A program made the translations under genes and the position numbers. Under the pieces are notes generated by a model that worked only from the letters and a program-made list of their open reading frames with translations, had not been told where the DNA came from and searched no databases. From assembly GCA_964449565.1 (NCBI GenBank), contig CAYUZB010000002.1:36719-100718 (forward strand): a stretch of DNA of 64,000 bases, written 5' to 3'. This DNA is from Granulosicoccus sp964449565 (lineage in GTDB: Bacteria; Pseudomonadota; Gammaproteobacteria; Granulosicoccales; Granulosicoccaceae). Of this stretch, positions 18,373 through 27,180 are shown piece after piece (the stretch's first letter is position 1; each line of letters begins with the position of its first letter).

Positions 18373-18773
18373 TCAGCAGGTTCCACGGGGCGCGGCTTGC
18401 CATTTTCATCGATTGCGACAAACGTGAACAGGCCTTCGGTGACCTGCTCTGATTCCATCTTGTGACGCCGACGTACCCAGGTTTCGACACGCACGGTAAT
18501 CGACGTGTTACCGATGCTGTCGGTTGCGCAATAGCAGCTGACTTCGTCACCAATGTTGACCGGCTTGTGAAACTTCATGCCGGTCACGGCCACAGTGGCG
18601 ACTCTCCCTTGTGCAACAAAAAACGCATAGGTGCCACCGGCCAGGTCCATCTGCGACAGGATCCAACCACCAAAAATGTCGCCGTTTGGATTCGCATCAG
18701 CGGGCATCGCGATGCTACGCATCGAGGCTGGCGTTACGTCCTTGTCGATGTTTGGAAGATCAGCAGTTGTCAT
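18369..18773 (-). CDS. Acyl-CoA thioesterase (YciA-like, hotdog fold)
   Basis: 134 residues, typical hotdog-fold length. Residues of about 18-50 (RSIAMPADANPNGDIFGGWI, then LSQMDLAGGTYAF) hold the conserved NPNGDIFGGW motif with its catalytic-site aspartate, as in YciA-type thioesterases that hydrolyse CoA esters. It starts 30 bases after the phenylacetate-CoA-ligase-like gene and overlaps DUF1285 (ATGA), so it may bridge the acyl-CoA and ccm gene sets in one transcript. Confidence 0.9.
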   Translation of the reverse strand: MTTADLPNIDKDVTPASMRSIAMPADANPNGDIFGGWILSQMDLAGGTYAFFVAQGRVATVAVTGMKFHKPVNIGDEVSCYCATDSIGNTSITVRVETWVRRRHKMESEQVTEGLFTFVAIDENGKPRPVEPAE

Positions 18774-18803
18774 GGCTTAGTCAGTCGTAAAACGCGATGG
18801 TAT

Positions 18804-20048
18804 CTATTGACTGTAGTCACGTTGATCATCGATCACCACGCCGTCAGACGGAAGCTCAGCGACGATTTCTACCGTACCAGACAGGTTCGTGACCTTTTTC
18901 AACGTGTTTTCCAGAGCATCCACTTTCAACGAACCCTCATCACCACTTGCGACAACCTTAAGATTCATGACATCTCGATCACCGTCACGGTCAACAACCA
19001 GACGCCAACGTTGCAACTCAGGATGTATATCAGCCAGTTTCTTCAATTGTAAAGGATCGACAAACATGCCACGCACCTTCGCTCGTTGATCGGCGCGTCC
19101 CATCCAGCCCTTGATACGTTTTTGACTCCGACCACAGGGGCTAGGCTCGACGATCTCGGCAGATAGATCACCTGTAGCAAACCGGACAAGCGGAAAATCC
19201 GGATGCAATCGGGTCACAATCAATTCACCGACCTCTCCAGGGCTAACCGGGATTGCGGTACCGGGAATAACGATCTCGACAATCAAGCCTTCATTGATCA
19301 CCATGCCAGCATGTAATTGGCCATCGCTTGCTGTTTCATAGGCGATAACGCCGAGATCTGCGGTGGCATAGCACTGCATGACATCAATCCCTTGACTCTG
19401 GTACTTTTCACGCATTGCCGGAAACAGTGCGCCACCAGAGACCATCGCTCGTTTCAATTGTGGTAATTCGATTGACTGCTCGCTGGCATGATCGAGCAAA
19501 GTCTGCAGATAATCGGGTGTACCAACATACGCTTCGGATGCGGTGTGATGCAGGGCTTCGACCTGCACCTCAGTATTACCGATACCCGCGGGAAAGACGA
19601 TACAGCCCAGCGCTCGCGCGCCCTCATCCAGAATGAAACCGCCCGGTGTCAGATGATACGAAAATGCATTATGAACGCGCATGCCAGACGTAAATCCCGC
19701 CGCATGTAGCGCGCGCGCCGATTGCCATGGATCACCTATAGGGAGTTGCGGTTCCCAGACGGGGCCTGGTGACATGAACCATCGAGATCCCGACAAGGCG
19801 GCGACATTAACGAAACCACCAAAAGGCGGCTTTTCCTGTTGTGCCTGCATGACATCGGCCTTACGCAGTATGGGCAGGCTGCGCAAGGAATCGCTATCGT
19901 GAACTCTAATGTTCAAAACTTCCGCATGATGACGAGCAAGACCTGGACAATTGCTCCGCGCTGTCTCCAGTCGATCATTAAAACCATCGAATAAGTCGCG
20001 CATGCGAGCAGACGCGTCGAGCGTATCCTTATCGTCGAAAAAGTTCAT
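18804..20048 (-). CDS. Phenylacetate-CoA ligase-like (AMP-forming) protein with an altered P-loop
   Basis: 414 residues from ATG 20048, which forms an ATGA overlap with the preceding ABC ATPase gene. A start at 20057 also fits. It matches the PaaK family by length and by YVGTPDYLQTLLDHA, KRAMVSGGALFPAMREKY, FPLVRFATGDLSAEI and KGWMGRADQRAKVRGMFV. The canonical P-loop SSGTTGKP is replaced by LSGSRWFMSPGP (about 85-96), as in a subgroup of PaaK relatives. It may still act on a carboxylate. It is coupled to the ABC importer, so it probably activates or processes the imported substrate. Whether it is catalytically active cannot be judged here. Confidence 0.82.
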   Translation of the reverse strand: MNFFDDKDTLDASARMRDLFDGFNDRLETARSNCPGLARHHAEVLNIRVHDSDSLRSLPILRKADVMQAQQEKPPFGGFVNVAALSGSRWFMSPGPVWEPQLPIGDPWQSARALHAAGFTSGMRVHNAFSYHLTPGGFILDEGARALGCIVFPAGIGNTEVQVEALHHTASEAYVGTPDYLQTLLDHASEQSIELPQLKRAMVSGGALFPAMREKYQSQGIDVMQCYATADLGVIAYETASDGQLHAGMVINEGLIVEIVIPGTAIPVSPGEVGELIVTRLHPDFPLVRFATGDLSAEIVEPSPCGRSQKRIKGWMGRADQRAKVRGMFVDPLQLKKLADIHPELQRWRLVVDRDGDRDVMNLKVVASGDEGSLKVDALENTLKKVTNLSGTVEIVAELPSDGVVIDDQRDYSQ

Positions 20049-20875
20049 GCAAGCCATCTCTTGCGGCGCTTGTAGTGTTTGACGTCACGAAAACTCCGAC
20101 GCCCCTCTCCACCGGTTCCCAGGTAGAACTCCTTGACATCAGAATTTTCACGCAAGGTTTCGCCACTGCCGTCAAGCACAACACGACCGGATTCGAGTAT
20201 GTAGCCATAGGTGGCATAACGAAGCGCTATGTTGGTGTTCTGTTCGGCCAGCAAAAACGACACACCAGTATCCTTGTTCAGTTGCTGGACGATTTCAAAA
20301 ATCTCTTCAACGAGCTGTGGTGCAAGTCCCATAGAGGGCTCATCCAACAAAATCATCGATGGCTTTGACATCAGGGCACGACCAATCGCACACATCTGTT
20401 GCTCTCCTCCCGAGGTGTAGCCTGCCTGTGATGCACGTCGTTCCTTCAGACGTGGAAAATAGTGATACACCATCTCCATGTCTTGCTTGATCGCAGCCTT
20501 GCCATCCTTGCGTGTGAACGCACCGGTCAGCAGGTTTTCTTCAACACTCAAGTGCCCAAAACAATGACGCCCTTCCATAACCTGGATACATCCACGACGC
20601 ACCAATTCATTTGGCGCCAGACCTTGTACTTCCTTGCCGTAGAATTCGATACTGCCCTTGGTCACTTCGCCACGTTCCGCCAGTAATAGATTCGAGATGG
20701 CTTTCAAGGTAGTTGTCTTGCCAGCACCATTGGCACCCAGTATGGCGACGATGCCACCTTCTGGCACCGTCAGTGACACGCCCTTCAAAACCAGAATGAC
20801 GTGATCATAGATGACTTCAATATTGTTGACGCTGAGTATGGTCTTGGCGTCGGTTGCGATCTGCTCTTCACTCAT
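20045..20875 (-). CDS. Branched-chain-type ABC transporter ATPase, LivF-like
   Basis: 276 residues. It is the LivF-type nucleotide-binding subunit: Walker A GANGAGKTTTLKAI, signature TSGGEQQMCAIGRAL, Walker B MILLDEPSMGLAP and H-loop near LAEQN. The C-terminal tail of about 25 residues (EGRRSFRDVKHYKRRKRW) is longer and more basic than usual for LivF, which is often seen in clusters encoding aromatic- or fatty-acid-type importers. It lies downstream of a strong terminator after the binding-protein gene, so it may be expressed at a lower level. Confidence 0.92.
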   Translation of the reverse strand: MSEEQIATDAKTILSVNNIEVIYDHVILVLKGVSLTVPEGGIVAILGANGAGKTTTLKAISNLLLAERGEVTKGSIEFYGKEVQGLAPNELVRRGCIQVMEGRHCFGHLSVEENLLTGAFTRKDGKAAIKQDMEMVYHYFPRLKERRASQAGYTSGGEQQMCAIGRALMSKPSMILLDEPSMGLAPQLVEEIFEIVQQLNKDTGVSFLLAEQNTNIALRYATYGYILESGRVVLDGSGETLRENSDVKEFYLGTGGEGRRSFRDVKHYKRRKRWLA

Positions 20876-20913
20876 ATTTTGATCACGTGTTATTCAGCAA
20901 TAGAGTCTGAAAA

Positions 20914-20941
20914 CAAACGGGCCGCTGATTCGGCCCGTTTG
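20914..20941 (-). terminator. Intrinsic terminator after the binding-protein gene
   Basis: Perfect 11-bp stem (CAAACGGGCCG with CGGCCCGTTTG) around a 6-base loop. On the minus strand it is followed by TTTTC. It lies 44 bases downstream of the substrate-binding protein stop and before livF, so it may reduce or end transcription inside the ABC operon and raise the relative level of the upstream genes. Confidence 0.8.
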
Positions 20942-20984
20942 CATACTTCGTCGTTACTCGATAACCAGGTACTACTGCAAACAA

Positions 20985-22295
20985 TTAACTGCAGCTTTGC
21001 GATTGCCAGTCTGGTTTGTCTGACACATAGGTTTCAGCAGCTTCTTCAAGCTTGGGCCGAACAACGTCAATCATAGGTGGAATGAGATCGGTGGTGCGTT
21101 CCCAGTCGCTACCATTCCACTGCTGAATGAAGATGGAACCCCCGCCTGCATGATCACTACAAGAACCTTTGACGCTATCAGTAAAGCCTTCAAGACCTAA
21201 CTCGGCCAGACGTTCCTGCGTCAGGTCGATCGATTCAAGACCATCTCGCATATCGCTGCCATCGATAACTTTTTTACCGCTCTTGGCTTGCGCTTCGCGG
21301 ATAGCTTCAGCCAGCACAACGGCGTTGAACATACCGCGGTTATATAAAACATTGCCGACATCATCCCGTGATGCAACTCTACTCAAGCCCTTGTCGACAA
21401 CATGGGTCAAGATGTCTTGCACTGCTTCGAAGTCCTGACCGATGCCTGAGAAGTTAGCCGCAAGGTAGCCTTTGCCATCGGCACCGACTGACTTGAGATC
21501 GCTGTGTGAACCGGCCCACCAATTGCCAATGAAGCGATCAAGCGGAAAACGAATCTTGGCCGCCTCTTTGACCGCCGTCGGGTTCATGGCACCCCAACCC
21601 CACATCACCATCCAATCAGGACGTTCCTTGCGAACGTTCAGCCACTGAGCTGACTGGTTCTGCATTTCCTTTATGCCTACCGGAAACTTGACGACTTCGA
21701 AACCCATGGAATCAGCCAGTTCGTCGAGCAAAGGAATCGGTTCTTTGCCGTAACCAATATCGAGATAGATATAACCAATCTTCTTGCCTTCGATGCCACC
21801 GTTGGCATCGATGTAGGTCAGGATCGATGACAGCTGGCTCCAGTAAGTTGTTGGATAAACAAAGGTCCACGGAAATTTCTCCCCCGCAGCTGCGGCAGAC
21901 AAACCGTAACCCATCGAAAACACCGGGATCTTGTCGACCGGTGCTTTGGGAATCAACGCAAGTGTAATCCCTGTCGACAACGGGCTATAGGCAAGTGCTC
22001 CCTTGTCTTTTGTCGCTTCATAACATTCAACACCTTTTTGTGTGTTGTATGCCGTCTCACATTCTTCAACAAGTATCTTGACGCCGTTGATACCGCCATC
22101 ACGTTCGTTGAGCATATTGAAGTAGTCGGCATAGCCATCGGCAAATGGCGTACCACCGCTCGCAAATGGACCCGTTCGATAACTCATGGACGGCATGTAC
22201 ATTGTATCGTCAGCGTAAGCTGATGACATTCCCAAGCCGCTGGCAAATACGCCAGCCGCAACGGTTACCAATAGTTTTTTATTCATTTCATTCAC
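20985..22295 (-). CDS. Periplasmic substrate-binding protein of a branched-chain-type ABC importer
   Basis: 436 residues. A Sec signal peptide (NKKLLVTVAAGVFASGLGMS, then SAYADD) precedes a periplasmic binding fold of type I (Leu/Ile/Val-like). It is longer than LivK (about 370) and ends in a Cys-containing tail (QSQSCS). Subunit order and coupled ligase genes suggest a carboxylic acid rather than an amino acid. The ligand cannot be read from sequence. A good ribosome binding site (GGAG) precedes the first ATG; a second ATG three codons on is possible. Confidence 0.9.
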   Translation of the reverse strand: MNEMNKKLLVTVAAGVFASGLGMSSAYADDTMYMPSMSYRTGPFASGGTPFADGYADYFNMLNERDGGINGVKILVEECETAYNTQKGVECYEATKDKGALAYSPLSTGITLALIPKAPVDKIPVFSMGYGLSAAAAGEKFPWTFVYPTTYWSQLSSILTYIDANGGIEGKKIGYIYLDIGYGKEPIPLLDELADSMGFEVVKFPVGIKEMQNQSAQWLNVRKERPDWMVMWGWGAMNPTAVKEAAKIRFPLDRFIGNWWAGSHSDLKSVGADGKGYLAANFSGIGQDFEAVQDILTHVVDKGLSRVASRDDVGNVLYNRGMFNAVVLAEAIREAQAKSGKKVIDGSDMRDGLESIDLTQERLAELGLEGFTDSVKGSCSDHAGGGSIFIQQWNGSDWERTTDLIPPMIDVVRPKLEEAAETYVSDKPDWQSQSCS

Positions 22296-22377
22296 TCTCC
22301 AGTGGTTCTAGCACGTTCACTAACAAAGCCACGCTCGCATATTTTTGATTATCGTGCAATGTTTCGTGGTCAGCATT

Positions 22378-23463
22378 TCAACTCGTGGCGTACGGAAAAG
22401 GCCAGGTTCTGAGCTTCTCCTTGGCAATTCCCCAGAGCCTGGCTAGTCCGTGCGGCTCGACAATCAGGAAAAAGATGATCAATAAGCCAATGATGATATT
22501 GGTGATATGTTCCGTCGTAGCGGCGAGCATGTCGATGCCAAAGGTTGATGGCAAGGACCGTATCACTGCAGGTAAGGCCCAGATGAATGCGGCGCCGAGA
22601 AAACAACCGAGAATCGACCCCATTCCACCGATGATGACCATGAACAGTACCAGGAAGGAATGATTGATATCAAAAGCTTCAACCTCCGCTGACCCGAGCC
22701 AGCAAAACACCATCAGCGCCCCTGCAACACCGCAATAGTAGCTGGAAAAGGCAAAAGCGGAAAGCTTGGCCATCAAAGGGCGAACACCCATCAACTCTGC
22801 TGCAATGTCCATATCGCGAATCATCATCCAGCTGCGACCGATACGGCCACGTAATACATTTGCTGCAATCAAGGCAAGCAATGACACAATGACAAGAATA
22901 ACGAAATAACGAGCAAGCGGAGTTGCTGAAGGGCCGGTTACGGCGATTCCAGCGAGCATCCGCTGAGGCACTTCGATAGCACCTGAATCGTTGTAGTTAT
23001 AAAGCCACTCGATACGGATAAAGCACCATTCAAGAAAAAATTGCGCGGCCAATGTCGTTATGGCGAGATACAAGCCTTTGATGCGCAAACTGGGCAATCC
23101 GAAGATCACGCCAAGCAATGCGGCGAATACACCTGATACCAGAATGTGAACAACGATGTTCACGTCGGGAAATATCGTCGCCAGCTTATAGCAGGAATAA
23201 GCACCTACTCCCATGAATGCGCCAGTACCCAGCGAGAGCTGACCGGCATAGCCCATCAGAATGTTCAGACCAATCGCCGCAAGGGCAAAAACCAGAAACG
23301 GGATCATGATCGAGCTGATCATGAAGTTCGACGCCATCAATGGAATGACGATGAAGGCAAGCACCAGGATCACTGCCAGGCCAATACGATCCTGCAGTAT
23401 CGGCAATAGCGCTTGATCAGCGGCATAGCTCGTCTTGAATTGTCCAGCTTCACGATAGAACAT
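22378..23463 (-). CDS. Branched-chain-type ABC transporter permease, LivM-like
   Basis: 361 residues from ATG 23463; the preceding TTG could add one residue. About nine to ten membrane segments, with the LivM motif LNILMGYAGQLSLGTGAFMGVGAY and the permease EAA-like loop near IGRSWMMIRDMDIAAELMG. It pairs with the LivH-like gene upstream to form the channel. It ends 82 bases before the start of the binding-protein gene. Confidence 0.92.
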   Translation of the reverse strand: MFYREAGQFKTSYAADQALLPILQDRIGLAVILVLAFIVIPLMASNFMISSIMIPFLVFALAAIGLNILMGYAGQLSLGTGAFMGVGAYSCYKLATIFPDVNIVVHILVSGVFAALLGVIFGLPSLRIKGLYLAITTLAAQFFLEWCFIRIEWLYNYNDSGAIEVPQRMLAGIAVTGPSATPLARYFVILVIVSLLALIAANVLRGRIGRSWMMIRDMDIAAELMGVRPLMAKLSAFAFSSYYCGVAGALMVFCWLGSAEVEAFDINHSFLVLFMVIIGGMGSILGCFLGAAFIWALPAVIRSLPSTFGIDMLAATTEHITNIIIGLLIIFFLIVEPHGLARLWGIAKEKLRTWPFPYATS

Positions 23464-23479
23464 CAATTGTACTCACATG

Positions 23480-24436
23480 CTATACACGTTCAATAATGCG
23501 CTCACCAAACAAGCCTTGCGGGCGAAACAACAAAAAGATCAGTGCCAGTACATAGGCAAACCAGGCCTCGACACCGCTGCCGAAGATAGCGCCCCAGTAC
23601 ACTTCGAATAATTTTTCACCAATACCGATTATCAGGCCACCGACTATAGCGCCGGGAATCGAGGTAAAGCCGCCGAGTATCAGTACGGCAAGTGCTTTTA
23701 ACGCAATGATCTCAAGCGCGAAAGACACTTCTGATCGTGCACCCCACATGATGCCGGTAACCAGTGCCACGATACCCGAAGCAAACCAGACAATCGCCCA
23801 GATCTGATGCAAGGATATTCCGACCGACAGCGCCGCCTGATGATCGTCAGCTACCGCTCTGAGCGCGCGACCGATACGTGTCTTGGAAAAGAAGACCCCC
23901 AACGCTGCAACCATCAGGATAGCGATAAGGGCCGCCGCGATATCAATGTGCTGAAAGATAACAATGCCATCGAACACTTCCCAATCAGTGCTTCCCGTGG
24001 GCAATTTCAGTTCTGTTGTAATCATCGGCCTGGACTCGCCGCCAAACACCAACTGACCAACCCCTTTGAGAACAAGTGTCAGCCCAATAGTCGCCATCAA
24101 TAGAATGGCATCGTTCTGATTTACCAGCTTGCGCAGAACAAGCTTTTCGATCGACACGGCCAACAAACCCATAACGGCAATCGTTATCAGTACCGCGGCC
24201 CAGGTCGGCACTCCCATCCCGTACAAGCCGGTCAGAACCAGGGCCGCAAAGACGACCATGACGCCCTGGGCAAAATTGAATACCCCCGAAGCCTTGTAAA
24301 TAAGTACAAAGCCCAAGGCAATCAATGAATACAATACCCCCGATACAAAGCCTTCCCAGATAACCTGCAGAAGAAAGTCCGGATAGCCTGCCATCTCGAC
24401 AAACGGTGTAATGAATATGGACTTGAGCAATTCCAT
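23480..24436 (-). CDS. Branched-chain-type ABC transporter permease, LivH-like
   Basis: 318 residues with about eight membrane segments. LYSLIALGFVLIYKASGVFNFAQG is the LivH signature, and GRALRAVADDHQAALSVGI is the ATPase-contacting loop. The start ATG overlaps the last base of livG, so translation of the two is coupled. Confidence 0.93.
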   Translation of the reverse strand: MELLKSIFITPFVEMAGYPDFLLQVIWEGFVSGVLYSLIALGFVLIYKASGVFNFAQGVMVVFAALVLTGLYGMGVPTWAAVLITIAVMGLLAVSIEKLVLRKLVNQNDAILLMATIGLTLVLKGVGQLVFGGESRPMITTELKLPTGSTDWEVFDGIVIFQHIDIAAALIAILMVAALGVFFSKTRIGRALRAVADDHQAALSVGISLHQIWAIVWFASGIVALVTGIMWGARSEVSFALEIIALKALAVLILGGFTSIPGAIVGGLIIGIGEKLFEVYWGAIFGSGVEAWFAYVLALIFLLFRPQGLFGERIIERV

Positions 24437-25221
24437 CAGTGCGACACTCCAAGGTAAGCGTCGATAACATTCTGGTTAGCCTGCACTTCTTGCGGACTGC
24501 CATCGGCAATCTTTTTGCCGTAATCAAGTACAACGACACGATCCGCAAGATCCATCACGACTCCCATATCATGTTCGATCAACGCGATAGTCGTACCAAA
24601 CTCAGAATTCAATTCGAGAACGAATCGGCTCATGTCTTCCTTCTCTTCGAGATTCATTCCGGCCATGGGTTCGTCCAGCAGCAAGAGATCCGGCTCCATG
24701 GCCATGGCACGACCAAGCTCGACTCGTTTCTGTAAACCGTAGGGTAATTTACCCACCGGTTGCTTTCGAATATGCGCTATTTCAAGAAAGTCGATGATTT
24801 CCTCTACGCGCTTGCGATGTTGGATTTCCTCTCGCCGCGCCGGCCCAACGTGAAGCATCTGCCAGAACAAACCGCGGTGCATTTTTAGTGAACGACCCGA
24901 CATGATGTTATCAAGCGTGCTCATTCCCTTGAACAAGGCAACGTTTTGAAAGGTCCGTGCGATACCTGAAGCCGCCGCTTCATACGGCTTCATGCGTCGT
25001 CGACGCTTACCCCGAAACGTAATCACGCCTTCTTGCGGGTGATAAAAACCGTTGATGACGTTGAGCATGGAGGTCTTGCCAGCGCCATTTGGACCGATGA
25101 TTGCGCGGATCTCACCATCATGAATATCAAACGAGATGTCGGTAATCGCTTTTACACCACCAAACGACAATGACACATTCTCGGCAGCAAGCAGGACTTC
25201 ACGAGTACTATTCGTCGTCAT
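24436..25221 (-). CDS. Branched-chain-type ABC transporter ATPase, LivG-like
   Basis: 261 residues. Walker A GPNGAGKTSMLNVI, signature LPYGLQKRVELGRAM, Walker B LLLLDEPMAGMN and H-loop IEHDMGVVM identify the LivG type. It overlaps the preceding AMP-dependent ligase by four bases (ATGA), tying the ligase tightly to the importer. Confidence 0.93.
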   Translation of the reverse strand: MTTNSTREVLLAAENVSLSFGGVKAITDISFDIHDGEIRAIIGPNGAGKTSMLNVINGFYHPQEGVITFRGKRRRRMKPYEAAASGIARTFQNVALFKGMSTLDNIMSGRSLKMHRGLFWQMLHVGPARREEIQHRKRVEEIIDFLEIAHIRKQPVGKLPYGLQKRVELGRAMAMEPDLLLLDEPMAGMNLEEKEDMSRFVLELNSEFGTTIALIEHDMGVVMDLADRVVVLDYGKKIADGSPQEVQANQNVIDAYLGVSH

Positions 25222-27176
25222 GAGGCTATCTTCATCGCGGCACTTGCATCTGGTATATCAAGCGTCTGGATATTAACCGTTGCGTCGATCGTACCCTTGC
25301 GGCCATCTTCGAAAACAACTTCTGTGGACACGAATGCGGATTCCTGATCTGAATACAGGGCTTTGATCAGGACATCGTATCGTTCGTTGATAAAATTCCT
25401 GCGCACCTTTTGCGTGCGAGTCAATTCACCATCGTCGGCATCAAGTTCCTTGTGCAAGATCAGGAATCGCTTGATTCGTGCACCGGAGACTCGAGGCTCG
25501 GCAGCCAGATCGGCGTTAACCTTTTCTATGTGTGACTGGACCATGGCATACACCTGCGGATGACCGGCCAGTTCCTGATAGGAACCATAGGCAATGTTGT
25601 TGCGCTCAGCCCAATTCGAAACTGATGTCAGATCAATATTGATAAAGGCCGTAACGAACTCGCGATTGTCACCAAAGGCAACAGCCTCTTTTATCGTGGG
25701 AAAGAATTTGAGTTTGTTCTCGATGTACTTCGGAGGAAACAGGCTGCCGTTTTCAAGCTTGCCGACATCCTTGGCGCGATCAATAATGCGCAAGTGACCA
25801 CGATCATCGATGAATCCGGCATCGCCCGTGTATACCCAACCATCTTCAGTCTTGGTAGACGCTGTGGCCTCCTCATTTCGGTAGTAGCCGACGAACACCC
25901 CCGGGGAGCGGTAAAGCACTTCGCCAGAGTCGGCGATCTTCAGCTCGACACCCGGTGAAGGCCTGCCTACCGTATCAGCATCGATCTCGCCGTCAGGTTG
26001 TGCCGTAATATAAACACTCGCTTCGGTCTGACCGTACAACTGTTTCAAGTTGATACCGATCGATCGGTAAAAGCGAAAAATATCCGGACCTATGGCCTCC
26101 CCCGCCGTATAGGCAACCCGCACTTTAGACATACCCAAACGATTTTTTAACGGGCCGTAGACGAACCATTCGCCCAAACGGTAATGCCATAGTGCCAATG
26201 GCGAAAGACTTTCGCCATTCAACACAGCCTCACCGTGTCGTGTAGCAACTTTCAAAAAATGCTCATACAGTGCACGTTTGGGACGACTGGCATCTTCCAT
26301 GGCAACCGTAATCGCTGTCAGTATCGATTCAAATACCCGTGGAGGCGCAAAGAAATAGCTAGGCGCTATTTCCCGGCGATCGGCATTGACCGTATCCAGA
26401 CTCTCGGGACAACAAACACAGTAACCTGCAGTCAACGATTGGCCATAACTGAAAACATGATCACCCACCCACGCTAACGGGAGATAGGCAATGGTCTCCT
26501 CACGATGGTCAAGTTTGTCAAAGTCATTCGCATTGATGCAAGTCACGATCAAATTGTCATGCGAAAGCATGACGCCCTTTGGGCGACCGGTTGTCCCCGA
26601 TGTGTACAGTATTACGCACAGATCATCACCCTTAATCTTGTCTATTCCTTCGCGCCAGGCGACGGCCCTATGCTTGTCGCGCTCAAGTGCCTGAGCGCCG
26701 AACTCCCGCACCGCATCGATATTAAAGATGGTGTCTGAGTCGTAGTCGCGCAAGCCGCGCGCCTCGTCGTACATGAGGCAGTCAAGTTCAGGCAGTTGAT
26801 CCTGCACCGACAACACCTTGTCGATCTGTTCCTGATCCTGACAGATGGCAAAACGTACGGCGGCGTGCTCGAGCACAAACACCATTTCATCAGCTACCGC
26901 ATCAGCATACATTGGCACCGGTATGGCACCTAGCGCCTGAATAGCGGCAAACGACCAGTAGAGTCTGGGGCGGTTGGCACCAATAATGGCGACGCGATCA
27001 CCCGGATTGACACCGAGCTCAGCCAAGCCTAATGAAAAATTTTGTACTTCGTTACAGACATCGGCCCAACTCCATTCACGCCAGATACCGAGATCCTTGT
27101 GGCGCATTGCGACGCGATCAGAATACTGTTCAGTATTTCTGAGCAGGTAATGAACAAGCGTCGGCAATGTCTGCAT
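25218..27176 (-). CDS. AMP-dependent acyl-CoA synthetase (long-chain fatty acid-CoA ligase type)
   Basis: 652 residues. It has a complete adenylate-forming core: CVILYTSGTTGRPKGVMLSH (P-loop), LKQLYGQTEASVYIT, and GWVYTGDAGFIDDRGHLRI with RAKDVGKL further on. The length and the YFFAPPRVFE motif resemble FadD15-type long-chain ligases found beside branched-chain-type ABC importers in aromatic- and fatty-acid-degrading proteobacteria. The gene starts four bases after serS and overlaps livG by ATGA. It probably activates the imported acid to its CoA ester. The substrate is unresolved. Confidence 0.9.
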   Translation of the reverse strand: MQTLPTLVHYLLRNTEQYSDRVAMRHKDLGIWREWSWADVCNEVQNFSLGLAELGVNPGDRVAIIGANRPRLYWSFAAIQALGAIPVPMYADAVADEMVFVLEHAAVRFAICQDQEQIDKVLSVQDQLPELDCLMYDEARGLRDYDSDTIFNIDAVREFGAQALERDKHRAVAWREGIDKIKGDDLCVILYTSGTTGRPKGVMLSHDNLIVTCINANDFDKLDHREETIAYLPLAWVGDHVFSYGQSLTAGYCVCCPESLDTVNADRREIAPSYFFAPPRVFESILTAITVAMEDASRPKRALYEHFLKVATRHGEAVLNGESLSPLALWHYRLGEWFVYGPLKNRLGMSKVRVAYTAGEAIGPDIFRFYRSIGINLKQLYGQTEASVYITAQPDGEIDADTVGRPSPGVELKIADSGEVLYRSPGVFVGYYRNEEATASTKTEDGWVYTGDAGFIDDRGHLRIIDRAKDVGKLENGSLFPPKYIENKLKFFPTIKEAVAFGDNREFVTAFINIDLTSVSNWAERNNIAYGSYQELAGHPQVYAMVQSHIEKVNADLAAEPRVSGARIKRFLILHKELDADDGELTRTQKVRRNFINERYDVLIKALYSDQESAFVSTEVVFEDGRKGTIDATVNIQTLDIPDASAAMKIAS

Positions 27177-27180
27177 CGTG

